NCBI RefSeq assembly: GCF_017308975.1
Contig: NZ_JADWPD010000006.1
Coordinates: forward strand, 62,001 to 126,000
Source: Amycolatopsis sp. MtRt-6
GTDB taxonomy: Bacteria; Actinomycetota; Actinomycetes; Mycobacteriales; Pseudonocardiaceae
Reading direction: 5' to 3'
DNA length: 64,000 nt
Part shown: positions 54,164 through 64,000 of the stretch, one piece after another
Position numbering within the stretch: position 1 is the first letter of the stretch
Layout: the number at the start of each line of letters is the position of its first letter
Notes under the pieces: generated by a model
The model's input: the letters and a program-made list of their open reading frames with translations, nothing else
Told to the model about the DNA's origin: nothing
Database searches by the model: none
Made by a program: the position numbers and the translations under genes

Positions 54164-55018
54164 GTGCACGAACCCGCCCTGAGAGCCGCCGCGTTCGGCG
54201 GCGGCCCGCTGCCCGATCCCGCCGTCACGCGCGGTGCCGGCAGCCCGCGGGAACGGCTGCTCGCCGCCGTCGTCCTCGGCGCACAGGGCCGGTACGCGGC
54301 CGCCGCGACCCTCCTCGACGCACTCCGGCGCGGGCGCGACCCGCTCCTGGCCTCCCTGGCCGCGAGCACCCTGGCGTCGCACCGGCGGCAGCTGGGCGGC
54401 CACCGCCGGGCCCGCCCGCTCGACGGCGAGGCCTTCGCCACCGCCGCCCGCCTCGAAACCGAGCCCGACCCCGACGGCCTCGACGCCGCCGGCGCGCGCG
54501 CCGACGCCCTGCTCGGCCTGGCCGCCGACAACCTCGCCCTGGGCAGGCTCACCGCCGCCCGCCGGCTCGCCGAGCGGGCCCGGGCCGAGCACGCCGGGTG
54601 GCGGGCCGAGGTCCGCGCGGGCTGGGTCGGCGCCGAAATCGAGCTCGCCGCAGGTCAGGGTGCCGACGCCGTGCCGCACGCCGAGCGCGCTTTCGAAACC
54701 GCGCTCGCGCGGGGTGCGCGGCGGCACGGCGTGAAATCCGGGATTGTGCTGGCCGTGGCCCTGCGGGCGGCCGGAGCGCCCGATCACCGGAAGATTTCGG
54801 ACGACCTTGTCGGAAATGCAATGGCGACGGCGGATGAATGCGAACTCCTTTCACTTTCGTGGCCCGCGGCCCACGTCGCGGCCGACCTGCGCCCAGGACA
54901 CGCCGAGGAGTATCGATTCAGAGTGGCGCAGGTGTTGCACGCAGTGTTACGAAGCGCAGATCCTTGCGGGAGGAGGGTTGCGGGGGAATCACCATGGGTC
55001 CCCGTCCCGGGTGGTTGA
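54164..55018 (+). CDS. Hypothetical TPR-like helical protein (Rv3415c position)
   Basis: A 284-residue, Ala/Arg-rich protein of helical hairpins suggestive of TPR repeats (AAVVLGAQGRYAAAATLLDA, ALLGLAADNLALGRLTAARR). AAAGGA lies 5 bases before the GTG. It occupies the place of Rv3415c between whiB3 and sigD. Its last 250 bases have a lower GC content than the rest. There are no membrane or catalytic motifs. Function is unknown. Confidence 0.8.
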   Translation: MHEPALRAAAFGGGPLPDPAVTRGAGSPRERLLAAVVLGAQGRYAAAATLLDALRRGRDPLLASLAASTLASHRRQLGGHRRARPLDGEAFATAARLETEPDPDGLDAAGARADALLGLAADNLALGRLTAARRLAERARAEHAGWRAEVRAGWVGAEIELAAGQGADAVPHAERAFETALARGARRHGVKSGIVLAVALRAAGAPDHRKISDDLVGNAMATADECELLSLSWPAAHVAADLRPGHAEEYRFRVAQVLHAVLRSADPCGRRVAGESPWVPVPGG

Positions 55019-55149
55019 GCCGTCGGAATGGGGTGTTCCGGCATCCGGGCTAAGAAAGTTCAAAAAAAGCCACCGGATCGTGTCAAGGTTCGGGCTAAAG
55101 CGTCCGATAGGGGAAGTGGAATGTCACCCGGCTGCAGGAAGGAAACCCC

Positions 55150-55746
55150 GTGACGACGGTCTTGATCTGCGACGACCGACGCAGTGTCCGTGAAGGGCTC
55201 ACCCGAGTGATGTCCGCGGTCCCTGGGGTCAGTCGCATCGACTGCGTAGCGCACGGTGACGAGCTGCTGGCCCGGTACTCCCGTCAGCCCGTCGACGTCG
55301 TGCTGGTCGGGACGCAGCGCGCGGTCCCGACGGGTGTCGAAGCCACCCGGCGGCTCGTCTCGGCCAACCCCCAGGCGAACGTCATCGTCTTCGGCGCCCC
55401 GGACGACGCGGGCAGCATCGCCGCCGCGATCGCCGGCGGTGCCCGCGGCTACCTCCGCTGGGACGCGTCCCGGCCGGAGCTGGTCGCCGCGCTGGCCCAC
55501 ACCCTCGCGAGCACGTCGGTGCCCGCGCCCCGGCAGCCGTCCGACCCGGGCGTCCAGCTGACCGAGCGCGAGCTCCAGGTGCTCCGCGGGATGAGCCAGG
55601 GCAAGAGCAACGGCCAGATCGGCCGCGAGCTCTACCTGTCCGAGGACACGGTCAAGACCCACGCCCGGCGGCTGTTCCGCAAGCTCGGCGTGCGCGACCG
55701 CGCGCAGGCCGTGGCCCACGGCTTCCGCCGCGGCCTGGTCAGCTGA
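55150..55746 (+). CDS. bldM: BldM-like atypical response regulator (LuxR-type HTH)
   Basis: A 198-residue regulator. The receiver domain (1-115) keeps the acidic pair CDD (Asp8, Asp9), but the phospho-acceptor position reads VVLVG (Gly54) and the conserved Lys is Arg in GYLRWDAS, so it should not be phosphorylated. The LuxR-type helix-turn-helix (ERELQVLRGMSQGKSNGQI, then LYLSEDTVKTHARRL) is very close to BldM of Streptomyces as I recall it. The GTG at 55,150 has AAGGAAA about 7 bases upstream. Streptomyces bldM likewise lies near guaB. It may work in development or stress control with WhiB-type partners. Confidence 0.82.
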   Translation: MTTVLICDDRRSVREGLTRVMSAVPGVSRIDCVAHGDELLARYSRQPVDVVLVGTQRAVPTGVEATRRLVSANPQANVIVFGAPDDAGSIAAAIAGGARGYLRWDASRPELVAALAHTLASTSVPAPRQPSDPGVQLTERELQVLRGMSQGKSNGQIGRELYLSEDTVKTHARRLFRKLGVRDRAQAVAHGFRRGLVS

Positions 55747-56159
55747 CCTGCCGCTCTCCCCGTTCCTGACACGGCCGGTTCCCAGGTGACGACGGGCCAG
55801 GGCGTTGCGCCCTGGCCCGCACCTGTGTGGTCCCCATCACGCTCCGGCGCTCGATGTGGCGATTCCCACCTCGCCACCCCGCCCCTCCGGCGGATCTCGT
55901 ACCCGCAGCCGGGTTCGCTCGTTGAATCGGCGACCTCGACCGCTGTCTGCGGGATCACCCGCAACGTCCGGGGCTCCGCCACGGAACCCCCGGAAAACCG
56001 TATTTTCGCGGCTCCCGCCGCCGCGGCACGCCCGGGTGCACCGCGCGCGCCGGGCCGGAGTGAGCCGACGGTACGGTAGCGGTCACCGGTGCGCGGTGGA
56101 GGCGACCACGGGCCGGGTTCTTTGCACACCTACACGTAACACTGGGACTGTTGTCTGCG
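55747..56159. other. Intergenic region upstream of sigD
   Basis: 413 bases with no credible gene. A perfect hairpin follows bldM (55,794-55,818). The rest must contain the sigD promoter. I see no element there that I can name safely. Confidence 0.55.
55794..55818 (+). terminator. Hairpin after bldM
   Basis: GGGCCAGGGCG pairs perfectly with CGCCCTGGCCC around TTG. No U-run follows, as is common in high-GC actinobacteria. Confidence 0.7.
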
Positions 56160-56732
56160 ATGGCCAATGTGGGGGATGGACTGGATGAGCCGGTCGCCGC
56201 TGCTGTCGAGGGAGATCCCCAGGCAGTGGAGCGGCTGCTGGCTGCTATCCGTCCACTGGTAGTGCGGTATTGCCGCGCCCGGGTTGGCAGGCAGGAGCGA
56301 TCGTTCGCTTCGGCGGACGACGTTGCGCAGGAGGTGTGTCTCGCGGTGCTAACGGCATTGCCCTCGTACCGCGATCAAGGCCGCCCATTTCTGGCCTTCG
56401 TCTACGGGATCGCCCAGCACAAGGTGGCCGACGCGCACCGCGCGGCGGCCCGCAACCGTGCCGAACCCGTGGCCGAGATCCCCGACGAGGTCGAGGGCGG
56501 GGTCGGCCCCGAGCAGCGGGCGCTGCAAGGTGAGCTGAACGAGCGGATGTCCCAGTTGTTGCAGGTGCTGCCGGACAAGCAGCGGGAGATCGTGGTGCTG
56601 CGCGTGGTCGTCGGCCTGTCGGCGGAGGAGACCGCGGACGCGGTCGGTTCCACCCCCGGCGCCGTCCGCGTCGCCCAGCACCGCGCCCTCGCGCGGCTGA
56701 GAAAGGTCCTGGCCGCGGAGGAGGTGATCTGA
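56160..56732 (+). CDS. sigD: RNA polymerase sigma factor SigD-type (ECF)
   Basis: An extracytoplasmic-function sigma factor of 190 residues. Region 2 includes VRYCRARVGRQERS, SADDVAQEVCLAVLTALP and FLAFVYGIAQHKVADAHR. Region 4 includes LPDKQREIVVLRVVVGLSAEETADAVGSTPGAVRVAQHRAL. It matches M. tuberculosis SigD closely. ATG 56,160 is preferred; TTG 56,151 is an alternative. Its anti-sigma gene starts at the next base after the stop, so the pair is coupled. Confidence 0.94.
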   Translation: MANVGDGLDEPVAAAVEGDPQAVERLLAAIRPLVVRYCRARVGRQERSFASADDVAQEVCLAVLTALPSYRDQGRPFLAFVYGIAQHKVADAHRAAARNRAEPVAEIPDEVEGGVGPEQRALQGELNERMSQLLQVLPDKQREIVVLRVVVGLSAEETADAVGSTPGAVRVAQHRALARLRKVLAAEEVI

Positions 56733-57668
56733 GTGACCGGTCACGAGAAGAGATTCGAGCCGGACGACGTCTTCGGCAGTGGCCTGACGGCTTCGGAGGC
56801 GGAGTTCGCCGCCGACCTGTCGGCGGTGCAGGCCGACGACGCGCTGCTCGACGCGCTCGGCGGGTCCGACCCGGCGCTGGCCGACGGTCTCGGCGACCAG
56901 GAGCTCAACGCGTTGCTGGTGGCGTGGCGAAGAGACATCGACAGCGAGCCGCTGGCCGAGCTCGTCGACGTCGACACCGCCGTGCGCACCGTCAGCACCG
57001 CCGCTCTCGCGAAGCGGCACGCTTCGAGCGGACGCCGCCGCAGGCTGCTCGTCCCGGTCGCCGTCGCCGCCGCCGTGCTGGCGATCGCGTTCACCGGCAC
57101 CGGGCTGGCCGCGCGCTCCGCGCAGCCCGGCGACACCCTGTGGGGTCTCGCCAAGGTCCTCTACGCCGACCACACCCGTTCCGTCGAGGCGGCCGCGACC
57201 GCGAAGCTCGACCTCGAGAAGGCCAACCTCGCCATCGCCGGCGGCAACCTCGACGCCGCCCGCCAGGCCCTCCAGGACGCCCAGGCCGCCCTGTCGCAGG
57301 TCTCCGACGAGGAGAACCGCGACCAGCTGATGGAGCAGCACCGGCAGCTCGCCGCCCAGCTGCAGAACCCGGAAGCGCCGATCCAGGGCCCGATCCAGAC
57401 CGCGCTCCCGTCGGCTTCGCCCGGCGCGCCGACGAGCCCGGCGCCGCCGGCCGGCTCGGCGTCGTCCCTGCCCGGCAGCGGCAGCGGCACCACCAGCCTG
57501 CCCGGCAGCAACACGCCGACCCCGACACCGCCGCCGCCGACCACCGAGACCCCGACCCCGACGCCCACCCCGCCGCCGACCACCACCGGCGCGACGGGGA
57601 ACGAACCGGGCACGCCGCGCAGCGAGTCCGCCGGCGGTCAGTCGCAGGGCGTCGGCGAGACGCCGTAG
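56733..57668 (+). CDS. rsdA: Anti-sigma-D factor RsdA-type, membrane-anchored
   Basis: A 311-residue transmembrane anti-sigma factor. The cytosolic N-terminus (1-100) carries the RsdA sigma-binding motif region (FAADLSAVQADDALLDAL; DQELNALLVAWRRDID). One helix follows (LLVPVAVAAAVLAIAFTGTG). The extracytoplasmic part has a helical segment (DHTRSVEAAATAKLDLEKAN) and then a Pro/Thr/Ser-rich tail of about 120 residues. The GTG at 56,733 directly abuts the sigD stop. Release of SigD presumably needs regulated proteolysis of this protein, as known for RsdA. A perfect terminator follows. Confidence 0.9.
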   Translation: MTGHEKRFEPDDVFGSGLTASEAEFAADLSAVQADDALLDALGGSDPALADGLGDQELNALLVAWRRDIDSEPLAELVDVDTAVRTVSTAALAKRHASSGRRRRLLVPVAVAAAVLAIAFTGTGLAARSAQPGDTLWGLAKVLYADHTRSVEAAATAKLDLEKANLAIAGGNLDAARQALQDAQAALSQVSDEENRDQLMEQHRQLAAQLQNPEAPIQGPIQTALPSASPGAPTSPAPPAGSASSLPGSGSGTTSLPGSNTPTPTPPPPTTETPTPTPTPPPTTTGATGNEPGTPRSESAGGQSQGVGETP

Positions 57669-59768
<2,100 letters not shown>

Positions 59769-59844
59769 GTCTGCCCCTTGGGACATTCCGCCGCCCCTCC
59801 TTGATCGACAGACTGGGTTCCCAGCGATCGAGGAGGGAAGCGGA

Positions 59845-60300
59845 ATGGCGGTTTCGCGACGGACGGCGGTGGCCGTGGCTGCGGCAGCGGTGCTCGGGCT
59901 CGGCGGCGGTGTGGTGGCTTCGTCCGCTTCGGCGGCTCCGGGCACGGTGACCACGGCGGCCCAGCCGTCGCCCGGCGAGATCTGGAAGCGCACCGAGTTG
60001 TTCTTCGGCACCGGCAAGCCGGACGGCACCGAGGTGACCGACCAGGAGTTCGCGGAGTTCTCCGAGCGGGAGATCACCCCGGCGTTCCCGGACGGCTTCA
60101 CCCGGCTCGACGGCAGCGGCCAGTGGCGCGGTGGCTCCGGCGCGATCGTGCGGGAGCACACGCACGTCATCGTGCTGCTGTACCCGTTCGCCGACCGCGA
60201 CGCCGAGCGGGAGATCGAAGAGCTCCGCGCCGACTACAAGAAGCAGTTCCAGCAGGAGTCGGTCCTGCGTGCGGATTCGGTGGAGAAGGTCTCCTTCTGA
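59845..60300 (+). CDS. Secreted DUF3574 protein
   Basis: A 151-residue exported protein. The signal peptide has a twin-arginine-like start (SRRTAVAV) and ends near ASA. The mature part follows the DUF3574 pattern: RTELFFGTGKPDGTEVTDQ, ITPAFPDGFTRLDGSGQWRG and IVREHTHVIVLLYPF. DUF3574 members are small envelope proteins of unknown role. GAGGGA lies about 8 bases before the ATG. It sits between guaB and guaB3, where M. tuberculosis has none. Confidence 0.85.
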   Translation: MAVSRRTAVAVAAAAVLGLGGGVVASSASAAPGTVTTAAQPSPGEIWKRTELFFGTGKPDGTEVTDQEFAEFSEREITPAFPDGFTRLDGSGQWRGGSGAIVREHTHVIVLLYPFADRDAEREIEELRADYKKQFQQESVLRADSVEKVSF

Positions 60301-60374
60301 GTTCCCGTGACCTAGCGTGCTTACGGTGATCGGCCTATCGCCTGGCGTGGCCCTCGTGGTGTGCACTAGTACGC

Positions 60375-60887
60375 ATGACGGTCCTGCGCAGGGTGTTCTT
60401 CACCGCCGTCGCCCTGGTGTCCCTGTTCCTCGGCGGCGTGGTGTGCCTGATGTGCCAGGTGCTGGCCGGCCGGGACGCGCCGGTGTACCGCGTCGAGGGC
60501 CAGGTGGTGTCCCACGAGCGCGGCGCGCTCCCGGTCGCCGGCGACGAGGACACGGAGAGCCACACGATCGAGGTGGCGGCAGCGGGCGGCCGCCACTACC
60601 GCGTGACGGCCGTCGGCCCCGGCCTGGACCTGCCGCCCGGCCAGCCGGTGACGCTCGACGTCTCGACGGCCGACGACGGCATCGCGTACCTGCGCGCGGG
60701 CGGCAGCGTGGTCGACCTGCGCCCGGGCGTGATCCGCCCGGTCCTGCTGATCGTCGCCAGCCTGCTGGCCCTGGGCGCGGTGTACTTCGGCGCGGTCCGG
60801 CTCAACGTGTACCCGCCGGTGGCGACGTGGCTGGCCCTCGCGCTGGGGGCGCTGCTGGCACCGATCGCGGTCTTCGTACGGGTGTGA
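60375..60887 (+). CDS. Hypothetical membrane protein
   Basis: A 170-residue protein with one N-terminal helix (about 9-30), an extracytoplasmic beta-rich segment of about 90 residues (YRVEGQVVSHERGALPV to AYLRAGGSVVDLRPG) and two C-terminal helices (about 122-143 and 150-168). There is no conserved catalytic motif. It starts 74 bases after the DUF3574 gene and may be a separate unit. The repeat array at 60,896 follows directly after its stop. Function is unknown. Confidence 0.7.
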   Translation: MTVLRRVFFTAVALVSLFLGGVVCLMCQVLAGRDAPVYRVEGQVVSHERGALPVAGDEDTESHTIEVAAAGGRHYRVTAVGPGLDLPPGQPVTLDVSTADDGIAYLRAGGSVVDLRPGVIRPVLLIVASLLALGAVYFGAVRLNVYPPVATWLALALGALLAPIAVFVRV

Positions 60888-60895
60888 CCGGCCCC

Positions 60896-60984
60896 GAGCG
60901 CCCCAAGGCCACATTGGGTGCGTTGAACGCACCGAAGGCCACATTGGGTGCGTTGAACGCACCGAAGGCCACATTGGGGCGCTC
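60896..60984. repeat. Intergenic 30-bp repeat array, three direct copies with inverted ends
   Basis: Three direct copies of AAGGCCACATTGGG at an exact 30-base period, separated by the palindrome GGTGCGTTGAACGCACC. The outermost bases GAGCGCCCC and GGGGCGCTC are inverted repeats of each other. It is the same family as at 52,463-52,541 and lies between the membrane-protein stop and guaB3. Confidence 0.88.
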
Positions 60985-61065
60985 GCCCGACCCCGTGCGC
61001 AGGTCACCCACGCGGCCTAGCGACAATGGGGCACGGCAGATTGTCGTCGGCGGAGGAGGCTTCAC

Positions 61066-62199
61066 GTGCGGGACCTGGTCGAGATCGGGATGGGCCGCAC
61101 CGCGCGGCGGGCGTATGACCTCGACGACGTCGAGATCGTGCCGTCGCGGCGGACTCGCTCGTCCTCGGTGGTGTCCACCGCCTGGCAGATCGACGCCTAC
61201 CGGTTCGACCTGCCGCTCGTCACGCACCCGACCGACGCGATCGTCTCGCCCGGCACCGCGGTCGCCGTCGGCGAGCTCGGCGGGCTGGGCGTGCTCAACG
61301 CCGAAGGGCTCTGGGCGCGGCACGCCAACGTCGAGGACGCCATCTTCCAGCTGGTCCGCGCGGCCGAGGACCTCGAAGACCCGACCGCCGTGGGCCGCGT
61401 CCTCCAGGAGCTGCACGCCGCGCCGATCCGGCTCGACCTGCTGACCGAGGCCATCAAGACCGTCCGCGAATCCGGCGTCACGGTGGCCGCGCGCGTCAGC
61501 CCGCAGCACGCCGCCGAGCTGACCCCGGACCTGATCGCGGCCGGTGTCGAGATCCTCGTCGTCCAGGGCACGATCATCTCCGCCGAGCACGTGCAGCGCG
61601 ACGCCGAGCCGCTGAACCTCAAGGAGTTCATCGGCCGCCTCGACGTCCCCGTCATCGCCGGCGGTGTCAGCGACTACCGGACCGCGATGCACCTCATGCG
61701 CACCGGCGCCGCCGGCGTCATCGTCGGCCACGGCTACACGCCGGGCGTGACGAGCACCGACCGCGTGCTCGGCATCGGCGTCCCGATGGCCACCGCGATC
61801 ATCGACGCCGCGGCCGCCCGCCGCGACTACCTCGACGAGACCGGCGGCCGGTACGTGCACGTGCTCGCGGACGGCGGCATGACGGTGTCGGGTGACATCG
61901 CCAAGGCCATCGCGTGCGGCGCGGACGCCGTCATGCTCGGCTCACCGCTGGCCGCCGCGTCGGACGCGCCCGGCCAGGGCCTGTACTGGACGGCAGCGGC
62001 CGCCCACCCGTCACTGCCGCGCTCGCGCGTGGCCGCCGGCCCCGACTACGCCGTCGACCTCAAGACCCTGCTGTTCGGGCCGTCGTCCGACGCGGAAGGC
62101 GCGGTCAACCTCTTCGGGGCGCTTCGCCGCGCGATGGCGAAGACGGGTTACTCGGACCTCAAGGAGTTCCAGCGGGTGGGCCTCACCGTCCGGCGGTGA
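61066..62199 (+). CDS. guaB3: GuaB3 family IMP dehydrogenase-related protein
   Basis: A 377-residue TIM-barrel protein of the actinobacterial GuaB3 group, without CBS domains. It opens VEIGMGRTARRAYDLDDVEI and contains PVIAGGVSDYRTAMHLM and [19 protein letters not shown]. At the position of the IMPDH catalytic loop it reads VVQGTIISAEH, with no cysteine, so classical IMPDH chemistry is unlikely. The GTG at 61,066 has GGAGG upstream. It follows guaB as guaB3 follows guaB2 in M. tuberculosis. Its 3' end overlaps the DUF397 gene by 17 bases. Confidence 0.92.
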   Translation: MRDLVEIGMGRTARRAYDLDDVEIVPSRRTRSSSVVSTAWQIDAYRFDLPLVTHPTDAIVSPGTAVAVGELGGLGVLNAEGLWARHANVEDAIFQLVRAAEDLEDPTAVGRVLQELHAAPIRLDLLTEAIKTVRESGVTVAARVSPQHAAELTPDLIAAGVEILVVQGTIISAEHVQRDAEPLNLKEFIGRLDVPVIAGGVSDYRTAMHLMRTGAAGVIVGHGYTPGVTSTDRVLGIGVPMATAIIDAAAARRDYLDETGGRYVHVLADGGMTVSGDIAKAIACGADAVMLGSPLAAASDAPGQGLYWTAAAAHPSLPRSRVAAGPDYAVDLKTLLFGPSSDAEGAVNLFGALRRAMAKTGYSDLKEFQRVGLTVRR

Positions 62200-62377
62200 G
62201 GTGGTCGAGGAACGCGGCGAAAGCGGCCGCGGAGTAGACGAGGACGGGCCGGGGCGCCGCTTGCTTGGTGTCCCGGACCCCGACGACACCGGGGCCGGTG
62301 CCGACCTCCACGCAGGCGTTCTCTTCGAAGTGGCTGTGGCTCGACTTGCGCCAACCGGTGAGCGTTCGTGGGCTCAT
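62183..62377 (-). CDS. DUF397 protein
   Basis: A 64-residue protein: GWRKSSHSHFEENACVEVG, GVRDTKQAAPRPVLVYSAAA and FLDHLTAG are the DUF397 pattern. GGGAGA lies about 5 bases before the ATG at 62,377. Such proteins are usually encoded beside an XRE-type helix-turn-helix gene and probably act with it, but none is adjacent here. It overlaps the guaB3 3' end convergently. Confidence 0.88.
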   Translation of the reverse strand: MSPRTLTGWRKSSHSHFEENACVEVGTGPGVVGVRDTKQAAPRPVLVYSAAAFAAFLDHLTAGR

Positions 62378-62528
62378 CGTGGTCTCCCGCGTTTGTGCCC
62401 CGATCGGCGGTGATTCGCCGACGTGGGCATCAAGCACCGTGGAGACTACCCACGATGTCGCCCGGTAAGCGCAACCCGCGGGTAACTTACCTCTGGTCAG
62501 AACGCGGTGCCGGAGTTACGCTCCGGGT

Positions 62529-64000
62529 GTGACTGCCAGTAACACCACCACCAGCGCGGGTGGCCCCGACTACGACGTCGTCGTGGTGGGGTCGGGGTTC
62601 GGTGGCAGCGTCGCGGCGCTGCGGCTCACCGAGAAGGGCTACCGGGTAGCCGTCGTCGAGGCCGGGCGGAGGTTCGCCGACGACGAGTTCGCGAAGACGT
62701 CGTGGGACCTCAAGCGCTACCTGTGGGCGCCGCAGGTCGGCTGCTACGGCATCCAGCGCATCCACATGCTCAACGACGTCATGGTGCTGGCGGGCGCCGG
62801 CGTCGGCGGCGGTTCGCTCGTCTACGCGAACACGCTGTACCGGCCGCTCAAGCCGTTCTACGCCGACAAGCAGTGGGCGCACATCACCGACTGGGAGGCC
62901 GAGCTCGCGCCGCACTACGACCAGGCGAGCCGGATGCTCGGCGTCGTCACGAACCCGACGATCACTCCGTCGGACGTCGTGATGCGCGAGGTCGCGAAGG
63001 ACATGGGCGTCGCGGATTCGTTCCACCCGACGCCGGTGGGCGTCTACTTCGGCAAGCCGGGGGAGCGGGTGCCGGATCCGTACTTCGGCGGCGCCGGCCC
63101 GGAGCGCGTCGGCTGCACCGAGTGCGGCTCGTGCATGACCGGCTGCCGCGTCGGGGCGAAGAACACGCTGGTCAAGAACTACCTGTACCTGGCGGAGCAG
63201 GACGGCGCGCAAGTCATCCCGCTGACGACGGTGACGGCCGTGACGCCGATCGACGGCGGTTACGAAGTCAGCCTCAAGAAGACCGGCACGACGTCGAAGA
63301 GGTTCCGGACGACGATCACGGCCGAAAAGGTCGTCTTCGCGGCCGGCACGTGGGGCACCCAGAACCTGCTGCACCGGATGAAGGACACCGGCACGCTGCC
63401 GCGGCTTTCCCGCCGGCTCGGCGAGCTGACGCGCACGAACTCCGAGGCGATCATCGGCGCGGCCCGGACCGACGTCGACGAGAGCCGGAACTTCAGCCGC
63501 GGCGTCGCGATCACGTCGTCGATCCACCCGGACGAGAACACCCACATCGAGCCGGTCCGCTACGGCAAGGGCAGCAACGCGATGAGCCTGCTGCAGACGA
63601 TCGCGACGGACGGCGCCTCGCCGGTGCCGCGCTGGCGGCAGGCCGTCACGTTCATGCTCAAGCACCCGGTCCAGGCGGCGAAGCTGCTCAACGGCTACCG
63701 CTGGAGCGAGCGCACGGTGATCCTGCTGGTGATGCAGAGCCTGGACAACTCGATCACGACGTACACGCGCCGAGGCCTCTTCGGGCGGCGCAAGTACACG
63801 TCCAAGCAGGGGCACGGCGAGCCGAACCCGAGTTTCATCCCGGCGGGCCACGAGGCCAACGAGCGCACGGCCGAACACATCGGCGGCCTGGCGGGCGGCA
63901 CGTGGGGCGAGATCTTCGACATCCCGCTGACGGCCCACTTCATCGGCGGCGTCCCGATCGGGGCATCGGCGGAGGAGGGCGTGATCGACCCGTACCACCG
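62529..64000 (+). CDS. choD: GMC oxidoreductase, ChoD-like (3' truncated by the window)
   Basis: A flavin-dependent GMC oxidoreductase with 490 residues visible and the 3' end beyond the window. The FAD-binding VVVVGSGFGGSVAALRL comes first. GAGVGGGSLVYANTLYRPL, a Cys-rich loop CTECGSCMTGCRVGAKN, AAGTWGTQNLL and, near the edge, HFIGGVPIGASAEEG follow. It corresponds in order to Rv3409c (ChoD). The Cys-rich loop is typical of this group and not of secreted cholesterol oxidases, so sterol oxidation is not assured. The GTG at 62,529 lacks a strong ribosome binding site. Confidence 0.88.
   Translation, partial: MTASNTTTSAGGPDYDVVVVGSGFGGSVAALRLTEKGYRVAVVEAGRRFADDEFAKTSWDLKRYLWAPQVGCYGIQRIHMLNDVMVLAGAGVGGGSLVYANTLYRPLKPFYADKQWAHITDWEAELAPHYDQASRMLGVVTNPTITPSDVVMREVAKDMGVADSFHPTPVGVYFGKPGERVPDPYFGGAGPERVGCTECGSCMTGCRVGAKNTLVKNYLYLAEQDGAQVIPLTTVTAVTPIDGGYEVSLKKTGTTSKRFRTTITAEKVVFAAGTWGTQNLLHRMKDTGTLPRLSRRLGELTRTNSEAIIGAARTDVDESRNFSRGVAITSSIHPDENTHIEPVRYGKGSNAMSLLQTIATDGASPVPRWRQAVTFMLKHPVQAAKLLNGYRWSERTVILLVMQSLDNSITTYTRRGLFGRRKYTSKQGHGEPNPSFIPAGHEANERTAEHIGGLAGGTWGEIFDIPLTAHFIGGVPIGASAEEGVIDPYH

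Noticed and set aside
60896..60984. Possible CRISPR array
   Set aside because: Three repeat copies at a 30-base period, but the spacers are identical palindromes rather than unique sequences and no cas genes are present.

Overview
This window is a high-GC (about 70 % by eye) actinobacterial chromosome segment, most likely from a Pseudonocardiaceae genome close to Amycolatopsis. The evidence is the codon bias, the many GTG/TTG starts, an ESX-4 type VII secretion locus, WhiB, BldM-like and SigD/RsdA-type regulators, a DUF397 protein, GroEL1 with a His-rich tail, and palindromic intergenic repeats. The backbone runs parallel to Mycobacterium tuberculosis Rv3450c to Rv3409c, recalled from memory. 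In inverted orientation, gene order and relative strands agree for eccB4-mycP4-eccD4-eccC4-Rv3446c-esxU-esxT-rplM-rpsI-glmM-glmS-nnr-alr-tsaE-tsaB-rimI-tsaD-groES-groEL1-whiB3-Rv3415c-sigD-rsdA-Rv3412-guaB2-guaB3-choD.

Layout. Bases 1-13.7 kb hold the ESX-4 machine: truncated eccB, mycP, eccD, eccC, an Hsp70-like T7SS-associated protein and two WXG100 genes, with extra secretion-related genes at 1.5-2.8 kb and 12.4 kb. Bases 13.8-18.4 kb hold two envelope genes, the L13/S9 operon and glmM. Bases 18.3-24.5 kb are a lineage-specific block: a small P450-like protein divergent from a fatty-acyl-AMP ligase plus acyl carrier protein, then a second T7SS substrate cluster with an 841-residue protein. 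Bases 24.5-34.5 kb carry a hydrolase, glmS, nnr, a DeoR/xylulokinase/sugar-ABC-ATPase operon, alr and another hydrolase. Bases 34.5-41.1 kb hold the t6A genes tsaE, tsaB and tsaD with rimI, interrupted by a minus-strand block (class A beta-lactamase-like protein, carboxyltransferase, MatB-like malonyl-CoA synthetase).

Bases 41.1-49.6 kb are an accessory insertion between tsaD and groES. It contains a DUF222/HNH gene next to a broken acetyltransferase, a UDP-GlcNAc 2-epimerase, and a surface-anchoring locus. That locus comprises a secreted anchor protein, a 59-residue LAATG-tail protein, an exosortase-family protein with Cys/Arg/His catalytic candidates, and a GT2 glycosyltransferase. A secreted amidase follows. 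Bases 49.6-50.4 kb are non-coding and rich in structured DNA, ending in a CIRCE-controlled groES-groEL1 operon. Bases 52.6-64 kb hold regulators (WhiB, MerR-like, BldM-like, SigD/RsdA), guaB and guaB3, small envelope proteins and a GMC oxidoreductase cut by the window end.

The most notable items are the exosortase locus, the two dispersed T7SS substrate clusters that share tail motifs, the P450/FAAL/ACP trio, and several families of palindromic intergenic repeats (30-bp units at 52.5 and 60.9 kb, a mirrored array at 2.8 kb, a multi-hairpin element at 49.74 kb). Family assignments come from reading motifs, and no database search was run.
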